Below are positions 27,098 through 34,482 of a DNA stretch of 64,000 bases, one piece after another. Positions within the stretch are counted from its first letter, which is position 1. Each line of letters opens with the position of its first letter. Both the position numbers and the translations under genes were made by a program. Origin of the DNA: Taklimakanibacter deserti (GTDB lineage: Bacteria > Pseudomonadota > Alphaproteobacteria > Rhizobiales > Aestuariivirgaceae); assembly GCA_003574785.1 (NCBI GenBank), contig QORU01000003.1, positions 124,001-188,000 of the forward strand, given 5' to 3'. The notes under the pieces were generated by a model. The model did not search any database. It was not told the origin of the DNA and was given only the letters and a program-made list of their open reading frames with translations.

Positions 27098-27162
27098 ACC
27101 AACCTGGACCCGGCACTCCCACTTGCGGGAAAACTTTCGGATACCGTGAGACGTACCCCAAT

Positions 27163-27176
27163 TTGACCCGGATCAA
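27163..27176. promoter_or_regulatory. FNR/FixK-type box upstream of usp-trxC-channel unit
   Basis: TTGACCCGGATCAA matches TTGA-N6-TCAA, 63 nt before the ATG at 27239. Confidence 0.73.
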
Positions 27177-27238
27177 AGCTTCACGCCGGTAAAAGAGCAA
27201 TTCTCAGGCCGCGCTTAACTGAAGGATGGGAGCTGAAC

Positions 27239-27652
27239 ATGGATAGACACATACTTGTGGCAACCGACGATACGGAACATTCGAAGCTTGCGGTGGCCTA
27301 CGCCATTCACCTCGCGATCATGAGCAAGGCGGAATTGACGATTGCCATGGTGAACGTCGCAATGGGCGGAATGCGCGGGCCGGTGCTTTATTCCTATAGC
27401 GAGGCGGACGCCAAAAAGATTACCAGCAGTGCGGTTGAAAAGGCGCGTTTGGCGGGTGTCAAGGATGTCCATGAAGTCGCGATCCTCAGCCGCGAAGCGG
27501 ATTCCGGCATCGTGCAATATGCCGACGAGCAGAAGATCGATCACATCGTCGTCGGGACGGGCGACAAGGGCAGCATATCGAGGCTTGTGCTTGGGTCTGT
27601 AGCGGCCGATGTGGCGCGGCGCGCCCATTGCACGGTGACAATTGCCCGCTGA
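27239..27652 (+). CDS. single-domain universal stress protein
   Basis: This 137-residue protein has one UspA domain. The N-terminus MDRHILVATDDTEHSKLAV and the C-terminal GTGDKGSISRLVLGSVAADV (nucleotide-binding G-x2-G-x9-G-S) are typical of the ATP-binding type. It is the first gene of a probable operon with trxC (29 nt downstream) and a channel-like gene, under the box at 27163. Confidence 0.9.
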   Translation: MDRHILVATDDTEHSKLAVAYAIHLAIMSKAELTIAMVNVAMGGMRGPVLYSYSEADAKKITSSAVEKARLAGVKDVHEVAILSREADSGIVQYADEQKIDHIVVGTGDKGSISRLVLGSVAADVARRAHCTVTIAR

Positions 27653-27681
27653 ATCGAGAGGGCAGGGGGCTTAAAGGTTCA

Positions 27682-28146
27682 ATGGAAGGCAGCCGCCACA
27701 TTGTCTGCGGCCATTGTGGTCAGGTGAACCGCCTTGCCGCGAACAGGCCCGCGCACCAGGCGCAATGCGCCAAATGTCACCAGGCCCTGTTTGCCGGCGT
27801 TCCGTTCGAGGTCGACGAAGCAACTTTCGAGCGCCATGCCGCGCGTAACGAGATACCGTTGCTGGTCGATGTCTGGGCGCCCTGGTGCGGCCCGTGTCGA
27901 GCCATGGCTCCCATGTTCGGCCAGGCAGCGCGGCTCCTCGAGCCTGAGCTGCGCCTGCTCAAGGTCAACTTCGATGATGCCCGATCTCTATCGGCCAAGC
28001 TCGAAATCCGCTCGATACCGACGCTGCTGCTCATTTGGAAAAGCAAGATCCTCGCCCGTCACACAGGCGTCATGGATACGCGCCGGATAGTCGAATGGGC
28101 GCAGGAGAACCTCAGGAATCCTCGGTCTGCTGCGCCAGGCGGATGA
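27682..28146 (+). CDS. trxC: thioredoxin 2
   Basis: This 154-residue protein has the two N-terminal zinc-binding CxxC pairs of TrxC (C9/C12 and C29/C32) and the active site WCGPC with C69 and C72. TrxC reduces disulphides in the cytoplasm and tolerates oxidative conditions. The ATG at 27682 was chosen because a longer frame to 27628 would overlap the preceding gene and adds non-conserved residues. It sits between a universal stress gene and a channel gene. Confidence 0.92.
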   Translation: MEGSRHIVCGHCGQVNRLAANRPAHQAQCAKCHQALFAGVPFEVDEATFERHAARNEIPLLVDVWAPWCGPCRAMAPMFGQAARLLEPELRLLKVNFDDARSLSAKLEIRSIPTLLLIWKSKILARHTGVMDTRRIVEWAQENLRNPRSAAPGG

Positions 28147-28208
28147 TACGCGACGAAAAGAATGGCCGGCTCTGGCAAGGCCGGGAACTGTAGAGGACAT
28201 CGCTTAGG

Positions 28209-28640
28209 ATGTTGTCAAACCTTGCCGCCGGAACGGCTGTCATCCTGACCACCGTTTTCATCCACACTGCGGGCCTCATCGGCGTCACCCACGCCATGGC
28301 GTGGCTTGTGGGTCATTTCCGGATGCATGGTCGCAGGAGCCGTGTGGTGGCGATCGTGACGGTGGTGCTGGGTCTGTTCGGCATTCTGACACTCGAGGTA
28401 TGGCTTTGGGCTATCTGTTATCTCTTGGTGGGTGCCTTCAGTGACATCGAGACGGCACTCTATTTCTCCACCGTGACTTTCTCGACTCTTGGACTTGGCG
28501 ATGTGCTGCCGTCTGAAAGGTGGCGTCTCTTCTCGGCGTTGGAAGCGGTCAATGGTTTCTTGGTCATTGGCTGGTCGACGGCCTATCTGGTCGCAGCATC
28601 GACCCGAGTAGGGCCATTCCGTTCAGGTGAGCATTTCTGA
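28209..28640 (+). CDS. two-pore-helix potassium-channel-like membrane protein
   Basis: This 143-residue inner-membrane protein has hydrophobic segments at about 8-35, 46-74 and 108-130, with a pore-loop sequence STVTFSTLGLGDVLP between the last two. This resembles the Ion_trans_2 channel family, but the filter reads TLGLGD (93-98) instead of TVGYGD, so selectivity may differ. No cytoplasmic RCK/TrkA domain follows. It lies 62 nt after trxC and probably in the same operon. Confidence 0.78.
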   Translation: MLSNLAAGTAVILTTVFIHTAGLIGVTHAMAWLVGHFRMHGRRSRVVAIVTVVLGLFGILTLEVWLWAICYLLVGAFSDIETALYFSTVTFSTLGLGDVLPSERWRLFSALEAVNGFLVIGWSTAYLVAASTRVGPFRSGEHF

Positions 28641-28654
28641 CGGATGGCTGCTCT

Positions 28655-29074
28655 TCAATTTTGCAGTGACTCGATGAAATCTATCAGAGCCTCTATTCGC
28701 TGTTCGATAGCGGCTTCATCGCCCTCGGCTCCGCCCAAACCCTCTTCGGCATCCAGCTTGAACAACTGCCCCCATACCGGCATCTCACGGTCGCCATGAA
28801 CCTTGATGTCTTCGCGGCCATCGATAATGCGGCGCAGTCTTTCCCGCGGAAAGACGCCGCCATTGCGACGGCTCAGCGTGGTCAGATCTGGCGGCTCTGC
28901 GCTCAGGCCAAAGGCCTTTCCTCCTCCGCCTCGCCCATCTTCGCCATGGCAGCTCGAGCACGACATGCGGAAATCCGCCTCGGGCGATGGCTCAGCATTG
29001 CCGGCGCCGGAAGCATTTGAAAGGATCAGAACCAAGAAAATCCCGGCGACCGGGATCCGAGCCAAATACGACAT
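28655..29074 (-). CDS. periplasmic c-type cytochrome (paralogue of 14104-14535)
   Basis: This 139-residue protein has a signal peptide (cleavage near SGAGNA, about residue 26) and the haem site CSSCH at 39-43. The segment HGDREMPVWG offers a methionine ligand and matches HGSREMPIWG in the cytochrome encoded at 14104. Start 29074 is preferred over 29098 because AGAGAGG lies just upstream. It follows a 32-residue membrane peptide gene by 64 nt, under the FNR-type box at 29294. Partner proteins are not identifiable. Confidence 0.85.
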   Translation of the reverse strand: MSYLARIPVAGIFLVLILSNASGAGNAEPSPEADFRMSCSSCHGEDGRGGGGKAFGLSAEPPDLTTLSRRNGGVFPRERLRRIIDGREDIKVHGDREMPVWGQLFKLDAEEGLGGAEGDEAAIEQRIEALIDFIESLQN

Positions 29075-29138
29075 GCGGACCTCTCTGCCGTATCGCATTC
29101 ACCGATTCCTCATCGACTTTTGCAGCAAAGACCCTGAA

Positions 29139-29237
29139 TCATCGGCGATTCAACCAGGTCACGATGTATAGTGTCGTACCAAACAACAGAAACGCCGCAA
29201 CTACCATCACCAAGTAGATTTCATCATATGTCGTCAT
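29139..29237 (-). CDS. 32-residue single-span membrane peptide
   Basis: A short frame begins MTTYDEIYLVMVVAAFLLFG and continues to a basic end (NRR). One hydrophobic helix spans about residues 7-27, flanked by acidic residues before and arginines after, so the C-terminus is probably cytoplasmic. GGGAGCGAGG lies 6 nt before the ATG at 29237; a second in-frame ATG is two codons earlier. It is 57 nt from the box at 29294 and 64 nt upstream of a cytochrome c gene. Similar small subunits (CcoQ, CydX) stabilise respiratory complexes, but I see no sequence match to them. It may anchor the following cytochrome. Confidence 0.6.
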   Translation of the reverse strand: MTTYDEIYLVMVVAAFLLFGTTLYIVTWLNRR

Positions 29238-29293
29238 GGTCATCCTCGCTCCCAAATAGGCAATAAGACTGCAAGGATGATCCCGACCCTGCA

Positions 29294-29307
29294 TTGACCT
29301 GAATCAA
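29294..29307. promoter_or_regulatory. FNR/FixK-type box upstream of membrane peptide-cytochrome c unit
   Basis: TTGACCTGAATCAA matches TTGA-N6-TCAA, 57 nt before the peptide start on the minus strand. Confidence 0.72.
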
Positions 29308-29370
29308 TCCAGGGAAGCGGACAGCCGAATCGACGCGGTCCGCCAGGGAAGGCCGACCGCGCCGTGCTTG

Positions 29371-30891
29371 CTAAAAGAAGCCCAGTTTCTTCGGGCTGTA
29401 GCTGACCAGGAGATTCTTGGTCTGCTGATAGTGGTCCAGCATCATCTTGTGTGTCTCGCGTCCGATGCCGGATTGCTTATAGCCGCCGAAAGCGGCGTGA
29501 GCCGGGTAGGCGTGATAGCAGTTCGTCCACACGCGACCGGCCTGGATCGCCCGGCCGAAACGGTAGCAGGTATTGGCATCGCGGCTCCAAACCCCGGCGC
29601 CAAGGCCGTAGGATGTCTCATTGGCGATGGAAAGCGCCTCTTCCGCCGTGCTGAAGGTGGTGGTGGAAACGACCGGACCAAAAATCTCCTCCTGGAAGAT
29701 CCGCATCTTGTTGTGTCCCCGGAATACGGTCGGCTGGATGTAGTATCCCCCGGCAAGCTCGCCCTCGAGCTGCGCGGCACCGCCGCCGGCGAGGACCTCA
29801 GCACCCTCGTCGCGGCCGATTTGGAGATAGCGCAGGATCTTTTCCTGCTGCCCGGCGCTCGCCTGGGCACCGATCATCGTGGCAGCATCGAGCGGGTTGC
29901 CCTGGACGATCTGCGCGACCCGGGCGAGGGCCCGGTCCATGAAGCAGTCATAGATGCTTTCATGGATTAGGGCACGCGACGGGCACGTGCAGACCTCGCC
30001 CTGATTAAGCGCGAACATGACAAATCCCTCGATCGCCTTGTCGAAGAAGTCATCGTCATGAGCGGCGACATCGGCAAAGAATATGTTGGGCGACTTGCCG
30101 CCCAGCTCCAGCGTCACCGGGATGAGGTTCTCGCTGGCATATTGCATGATGAGCCGACCGGTCGAGGTCTCGCCGGTGAAGGCGATCTTGGCGATGCGCT
30201 TGGACGAGGCAAGCGGCTTTCCAGCTTCAATTCCATAACCGTTGACGACATTGACCACGCCCGCGGGCAGCAGATCGGCGATGAGCTCGATGAGCACCAT
30301 GATCGAGGCGGGTGTCTGCTCGGCCGGCTTCAGCACCACGCAATTGCCCGCCGCAAGCGCGGGAGCGAGTTTCCAAACAGCCATCAGGATCGGAAAGTTC
30401 CAGGGAATGATCTGGCCGACCACGCCCAGAGGTTCGTGGAAATGATAGGCCATGGTATCGTGATCGATCTCGGCGATCGATCCTTCCTGCGCGCGGATGC
30501 AGCCGGCGAAATAGCGGAAATGATCGATCGCGAGGGGAATGTCGGCGGCTTTTGTCTCCCGGATCGGCTTGCCGTTGTCCCAGGTCTCGGCGGTGGCGAG
30601 GAGGTCAAGGTTGGCCTCCATCACATCGGCGATCCTGTTGAGAATGACCGACCGCTCGGCCGGCGAAGTGCGGCCCCAGGCCTCCTTGGCCGCATGGGCG
30701 GCGTCGAGCGCGAGCTCCATATCGGCAGCATCGGAGCGGGCGACCTGGCACACAGGCTTGCCGGTGATCGGCGAGATATTGTCGAAGTAACGGCCGGCCT
30801 GGGGTGCCACCCATCGTCCACCGATGAAGTTGTCGTAGCTCTTGGCAAATGGCGCCGTCCAAAGGGCGCGCTCGGCGACATGTATGTTCAT
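29371..30891 (-). CDS. NAD(P)-dependent aldehyde dehydrogenase (AldB/AcoD-like)
   Basis: This 506-residue enzyme oxidises an aldehyde, probably acetaldehyde or a similar short-chain one, to the acid. The catalytic pattern is clear: [11 protein letters not shown] (general base glutamate) and the nucleophile region [17 protein letters not shown]. The cofactor region [22 protein letters not shown] is present. The second ATG of [13 protein letters not shown] (30891) is chosen because GGAGG is 8 nt upstream. A GAF-Fis regulator lies directly upstream on the same strand, the usual arrangement for acetoin or acetaldehyde dehydrogenase genes. Two inverted repeats lie between them. No FNR-type box is seen. 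Confidence 0.93.
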   Translation of the reverse strand: MNIHVAERALWTAPFAKSYDNFIGGRWVAPQAGRYFDNISPITGKPVCQVARSDAADMELALDAAHAAKEAWGRTSPAERSVILNRIADVMEANLDLLATAETWDNGKPIRETKAADIPLAIDHFRYFAGCIRAQEGSIAEIDHDTMAYHFHEPLGVVGQIIPWNFPILMAVWKLAPALAAGNCVVLKPAEQTPASIMVLIELIADLLPAGVVNVVNGYGIEAGKPLASSKRIAKIAFTGETSTGRLIMQYASENLIPVTLELGGKSPNIFFADVAAHDDDFFDKAIEGFVMFALNQGEVCTCPSRALIHESIYDCFMDRALARVAQIVQGNPLDAATMIGAQASAGQQEKILRYLQIGRDEGAEVLAGGGAAQLEGELAGGYYIQPTVFRGHNKMRIFQEEIFGPVVSTTTFSTAEEALSIANETSYGLGAGVWSRDANTCYRFGRAIQAGRVWTNCYHAYPAHAAFGGYKQSGIGRETHKMMLDHYQQTKNLLVSYSPKKLGFF

Positions 30892-30915
30892 GTGCATATC
30901 CTCCTTTATACACTT

Positions 30916-30934
30916 GGCGAACCCAATGTTCGCC
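30916..30934. promoter_or_regulatory. Inverted repeat in the aldehyde dehydrogenase leader
   Basis: GGCGAAC-CCAAT-GTTCGCC is a perfect 7-bp inverted repeat with a 5-nt centre, 25 nt upstream of the dehydrogenase ATG. It could be an operator or a leader hairpin. Confidence 0.45.
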
Positions 30935-31001
30935 TCTGCCAATCAGACTCTCATGTCAGGCTTGGCAGGAGAAGGAGGGGACCACACTCAGAAGCGCCAT
31001 C

Positions 31002-31019
31002 TGTCTCATTGGCGAGACA
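31002..31019. promoter_or_regulatory. Candidate operator TGTCTC-N6-GAGACA for the GAF-Fis regulator
   Basis: TGTCTC and GAGACA form a perfect 6-bp inverted repeat with a 6-nt centre, ten bases downstream of the regulator gene and about 110 nt before the dehydrogenase start. Fis-type activators bind such dyads upstream of promoters. There is no T-run on either side to suggest a terminator. Confidence 0.45.
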
Positions 31020-31028
31020 CAAGGCTCA

Positions 31029-31994
31029 TCAATGCGCACAAGCCGGTTCGGCGCGTTCCATGCGCCGATAGAACGTCGCCCGGCCGATACCGAGCCGGCG
31101 CGCCGCGGCAGTGACATTGCCGCCGGAGCGAGCCAGCGCCTGATGCAGGACCGCCCTTTCGCCGTCCCGGAAGCTGGTCCTGTCACCCACGCCGATGAGG
31201 TCCCCAAGCGGGCGGGGAGAGGCCAGCGGTTGCAGTCCGAGACGAAACCGCTGGCGTGCCACAAGCGTTGCGCCGATCACGAGATCATCCTGATCGACTG
31301 CCAGGAGCGATGGCCCTGCGGGCGAACCTTCGCCGCCGGCGTAGAAAATCCTCGCATGGGCGTAGCGCCGGCAGAAATAATCGCGTTCGATCTGGTGTGC
31401 CGCACTGTGCACCAGCGCCGCAATCACGCCGGCCATGGCTTCGCCATGGTCGGGACGACAGGTCGATACGTCGAGCGCCGCGACGAGGCGGCCCTCATGA
31501 TCATGGATGGGGGAGTCCAGGCAGCTCACCCCGATATTCCGGCTGGCGAAATGCTCATGGCGCAGGATCGCGACCTGCCTGGCCTCGATGAGGCACGTGC
31601 CTATCCCGTTTGTCCCTTCTGCCGCCTCGCTCCAGTGCGCACCAGGGACGAGGTTGAGCGAATCGAATAGGGAAGCATCGCCGGCCATGGAACGGCCTTC
31701 GAGCACGACGCCATTCAGGTCCGCCAGGAAAATGCCACATCCGGTGCGAGCAAGAGTGCTGAACAACGAACCGAGCACAGGGGCGGCGACTGCCAGCAAC
31801 TCGCCATTGGCTTCGCACAGCCTCCTCGTTTCGCTTCCACCCAGGCGTTCGGTGCGCGCAGTTTGAGCGGGATCCAGGCCATGATGCAGCGCCGAGCGGC
31901 GCCACGACGCCGCCACGGCCGACAAGGCGGCTGCCTGGCTTGATTGCACTTCATTCAGGACGTGATCGCTATGCCTGACGCTTGTCTTGGCCAT
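31029..31994 (-). CDS. AcoR-like transcriptional regulator with GAF and Fis-type HTH, lacking AAA+ domain
   Basis: This 321-residue protein has an N-terminal GAF-type sensor (about residues 70-190: SLFSTLARTGCGIFLADLNG, EGTNGIGTCLIEARQV) as in AcoR, and a C-terminal Fis-type helix-turn-helix (NVTAAARRLGIGRATFYRRM). The sigma-54-interacting AAA+ module with GAFTGA, normally between them, is absent, so it should act on a sigma-70-type promoter. AGGAGG lies 9 nt before the ATG at 31994. Its position 137 nt upstream of the aldehyde dehydrogenase implies it controls that gene. Confidence 0.85.
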   Translation of the reverse strand: MAKTSVRHSDHVLNEVQSSQAAALSAVAASWRRSALHHGLDPAQTARTERLGGSETRRLCEANGELLAVAAPVLGSLFSTLARTGCGIFLADLNGVVLEGRSMAGDASLFDSLNLVPGAHWSEAAEGTNGIGTCLIEARQVAILRHEHFASRNIGVSCLDSPIHDHEGRLVAALDVSTCRPDHGEAMAGVIAALVHSAAHQIERDYFCRRYAHARIFYAGGEGSPAGPSLLAVDQDDLVIGATLVARQRFRLGLQPLASPRPLGDLIGVGDRTSFRDGERAVLHQALARSGGNVTAAARRLGIGRATFYRRMERAEPACAH

Positions 31995-32089
31995 GTCCGC
32001 AATCCTCCTATGATCGCAGCACCGTAGACCGTTCGCAAATGGGTATTCGCCGATCAATTTCTGGCAATTGGGCTTACTCAAACAAACTT

Positions 32090-32133
32090 GCCTGGAGCGC
32101 GAGACAACCGGGGGATTCATCCGCGCTCCAGGC
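32090..32133. terminator. Hairpin 3' of hsp20 copy 2
   Basis: GCCTGGAGCGCG (32090-32101) pairs perfectly with CGCGCTCCAGGC (32122-32133). The stem and the loop segment CAACCGGGGG resemble the hairpin after hsp20 copy 1 (19807-19848). It begins 19 nt past the hsp20 stop on the minus strand. Confidence 0.62.
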
Positions 32134-32151
32134 TGTGGGCGGCCTGCCCTA

Positions 32152-32679
32152 TCAGGCCGCCTTCACTTCGATCTTCCTGGAGTCCTTCTGTGTAGCAGTA
32201 CCCTTGGGCACGACCACCGTCAGGACACCGCTGCTCAGCGACGCTTCGATCTTGTCGGGATCGATGCCCTCGGGAAGAGGGAAGGATCTCTCGAAGGCGC
32301 CATAGTGTCTTTCCGACAAATGGCAGCCACCCCCGTTCTTTTCCCAGCTGTCCTTCTTGTCACCCTTGATGAGGAGCCGGCCGTCTACGATTCTCACATC
32401 GAGATTGTCGGGGCCAATGCCCGGCACTTCTGCGGCAATCTCATAGGACCTCTCCGTGTCACGGATGTCGACCGCAGGTGCGGCCCAATAAGATTCGAGC
32501 CGGGCCATTGGCACATAGTCGAAGATCGGGCTGCGGAAGAACGGACGCCAGCCGCGATCGAACTGGTCGAAGAGCTGGTTGACTTCACGCTGCAGGTTCT
32601 GCAAGGGCGCAAGTGCAAGATCCTGCCGGCCAGCCCTTTCCTCTTTGGTCACGGGAACCTTCGTGACGCTTTGTGTCAT
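32152..32679 (-). CDS. Hsp20/alpha-crystallin small heat-shock protein (copy 2)
   Basis: This 175-residue paralogue of the protein at 19878 shares the opening TK-x-PVTKEE, the LQREVNQLFDQFDRGWRPF segment, the alpha-crystallin core (AVDIRDTERSYEIAAEVPGI), FERSFPLPEGID and the KIEVKAA ending. The ATG at 32679 follows AAGGAGGA by 4-5 nt; a longer frame has no supporting signal. A box-like sequence upstream carries an extra dinucleotide (32733-32748). The conserved 3' hairpin shows that the whole transcription unit was duplicated. Confidence 0.92.
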   Translation of the reverse strand: MTQSVTKVPVTKEERAGRQDLALAPLQNLQREVNQLFDQFDRGWRPFFRSPIFDYVPMARLESYWAAPAVDIRDTERSYEIAAEVPGIGPDNLDVRIVDGRLLIKGDKKDSWEKNGGGCHLSERHYGAFERSFPLPEGIDPDKIEASLSSGVLTVVVPKGTATQKDSRKIEVKAA

Positions 32680-32732
32680 GATGTCCTCCTTGAAAACGCA
32701 AGTTTTCCTATCCTGGCCAATGGCAGCCTTCT

Positions 32733-32748
32733 TTGATCTCTCGATCAA
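32733..32748. promoter_or_regulatory. Expanded FNR-like palindrome upstream of hsp20 copy 2
   Basis: TTGATCTCTCGATCAA has both half-sites of the perfect box of hsp20 copy 1 (TTGATCTCGATCAA) but with an extra TC, so the centre is 8 nt between TTGA and TCAA in place of 6. A standard FNR-type dimer would be out of register. Confidence 0.5.
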
Positions 32749-32785
32749 GTTCACAACCTGAGCATCGGCCCACGAGAAGCGGCGA

Positions 32786-33295
32786 TCATAAGGTGCACAA
32801 CAAAGTCTTCCTGTGTGCCGCCGCGAGAATGCTGTCTGCGAGATGCAGGCGAACAATATCGTCATCGAGCGCGCGGACGATCGAGATGGTTTTTTTAAGG
32901 AGCTTCAGGGAAAACGAAGGATATTCGCTCAGAAGGCGATTGAACGTTTCTTCTGAAAGCTCCCCCACCTCGCAACTTGTAACCGTGCGCACCGATATGG
33001 CGCCAGGACAGCTCATGATCGCGGCAAATTCACCAAAACAGGCTGGTGCGCTCAACCAACCGACCGGAACGATATCCCACTTGCTATCGCGTTGCGACAG
33101 CTCGACGATCCCTTCGGTCAGCACGAATACGCCATGCGGCGAGGAGTGGTCGCCGTCAATCAACAGGTGTTTTGGCTCAAGCCGATGCCAGAGGCATCGG
33201 TCGGCGAGTCTCTGCCGCTCCTCGGCGGGGAGGGTAGAAAAGAGCTCGACATCGTCAAGTGAAGCCGTTGGCTTTGCGCAAGCGATCTGTGTCAT
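32786..33295 (-). CDS. CRP-like cyclic-nucleotide-binding-fold protein without DNA-binding domain (copy 1)
   Basis: This 169-residue protein has a CRP/FNR-type effector domain (about residues 12-130, with DRCLWHRLEP and SAPACFGEFAAIMS) and the beginning of a long dimerisation helix, but stops before any helix-turn-helix. The phosphate-binding cassette is related to cNMP sites but lacks the full R-S-A core. It is paralogous to the protein at 38205-38711. The box at 33330-33343 is only 35 nt from the ATG, putting a class II start site almost on it, so the message may be leaderless or the start may differ. No obvious ribosome site is present. Confidence 0.75.
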   Translation of the reverse strand: MTQIACAKPTASLDDVELFSTLPAEERQRLADRCLWHRLEPKHLLIDGDHSSPHGVFVLTEGIVELSQRDSKWDIVPVGWLSAPACFGEFAAIMSCPGAISVRTVTSCEVGELSEETFNRLLSEYPSFSLKLLKKTISIVRALDDDIVRLHLADSILAAAHRKTLLCTL

Positions 33296-33329
33296 GGGGT
33301 GTTCATACGGCGCCACGCGCTGAGTTTCA

Positions 33330-33343
33330 TTGCGCTGGATCAA
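33330..33343. promoter_or_regulatory. FixK2-type box variant upstream of CRP-like gene
   Basis: TTGCGCTGGATCAA matches the broader rhizobial pattern TTG(A/C)-N6-(T/G)CAA. It is 35 nt from the ATG of the minus-strand gene, closer than the other boxes here. Confidence 0.5.
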
Positions 33344-33475
33344 ATTTCAGGGAGGGTAAAGGCGGTCCCGAGACTTTTTCCGAATCCCTGGTGTGTCGAA
33401 CTGGGCTAGGCCCGAAACCCCCGCAGTCGCATTAGGGTGACGATTCAAGCCTATCCGCACGGAGCCATCGACCTT

Positions 33476-33489
33476 TTGACCGAGGTCAA
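33476..33489. promoter_or_regulatory. FNR/FixK-type box upstream of uspA (copy 2)
   Basis: TTGACCGAGGTCAA matches TTGA-N6-TCAA, 64 nt before the ATG at 33553; the geometry is nearly that of uspA copy 1 (58 nt). Confidence 0.73.
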
Positions 33490-33552
33490 GGCGGTCTTCC
33501 CTGGAAAGGGGCCTTGTAAGCTCATGATAATCATTTCTCACGGGAATTGCCG

Positions 33553-34392
33553 ATGGGCTACCAAACCATTCTAGTCAGCCTCAATGAGGTTTATCAGCTT
33601 CATTCTCTGCTCGGCGCTGCTGCTGCGATCGCGGAAAAGTGCGCTTCATATGTCATTGGGCTATATGTGATCCCGGCACCTGAGCATCGTTTTTCAAACG
33701 CGGTTGAGGCTGTCATGGTGGAACTGGACGGTGACAGGAGGTACTTTCAAGGGCAGGAGGCCGCGGCCCGCCAGGCGTTTGAGAAAGCCATTCTCTCGGC
33801 GGGGATCGAGGGAGAGTTTCGGGTAGTGGATGCATTGGAACACAAGGTCGCGTCGACCGTAATTGAGCACTCCCGTCAGGCCGACTTTGTGATAATTGGC
33901 CATTCGAACTCTTGCAGCAATCGCGCCATTGGTTCGGGTTTTTCGGAGGAGATTATCATTTCCTCCGCGCGGCCTACTTTGCTCATGCCACTTGACCGGC
34001 AGGCTGCTGTGCGGACCGATCGCGTAATCGTCGGCTGGAACGGTTCACACGAGGCGGCGCGAGCAGCGTTTGACAGCATTCCGCTGCTAAAGCTTGCCGA
34101 TGAAGTCCTCATCATCCTGGTTGAGCCCGAGAGCGGGAATCCCGGTCACCCCGCATCGTCAGGCATCGATCTTACCAAGGCGTTTGCGCGGCATGGCATC
34201 AAAGTTCGGCCATTTGACGTTCACAGTTCTCTGGAGGCGGGGCAGGCGCTCCTGGAGGAGGTCGAAAGCCGGGGCGCCGGGTTGCTCGTCATGGGCGCCT
34301 ACGGCCACGCCCGGTTTCGTGAGTTTATTCTCGGAGGGGCAACAAGATCAGTGCTCAAAGCAATGACGGTACCGGTCTTATTCTCACACTAG
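33553..34392 (+). CDS. tandem-domain universal stress protein (copy 2)
   Basis: This 279-residue protein has two UspA domains and is the same length as the protein at 24147. Shared stretches include QTILVSLNEVYQL/KTILVSLNEVSQL, EGEFRVVDALE, RVIVGWNGSHEAARAAFDSI and the ATP-site segment GAYGHARFREFILGGATRS. I prefer the ATG at 33553 to a TTG at 33547. It stands alone, without the CBS-BON partner found beside copy 1, and ends convergent with the FadL-like gene. Confidence 0.9.
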   Translation: MGYQTILVSLNEVYQLHSLLGAAAAIAEKCASYVIGLYVIPAPEHRFSNAVEAVMVELDGDRRYFQGQEAAARQAFEKAILSAGIEGEFRVVDALEHKVASTVIEHSRQADFVIIGHSNSCSNRAIGSGFSEEIIISSARPTLLMPLDRQAAVRTDRVIVGWNGSHEAARAAFDSIPLLKLADEVLIILVEPESGNPGHPASSGIDLTKAFARHGIKVRPFDVHSSLEAGQALLEEVESRGAGLLVMGAYGHARFREFILGGATRSVLKAMTVPVLFSH

Positions 34393-34482
34393 AGGATCGG
34401 ACCGAGGAAGATAGTGCACCGCGACGGTTCCAGTGGAACATTCAGCGCTCCAGATGGAGAAGTTCGCCAAATATAAGGGCGA

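Noticed and set aside
30892..31028. Sigma-54 promoter for the aldehyde dehydrogenase
   Set aside because: TTGGCAGAGGCGAACATTGG lacks the GC at the -12 position, and the regulator has no sigma-54 interaction domain.
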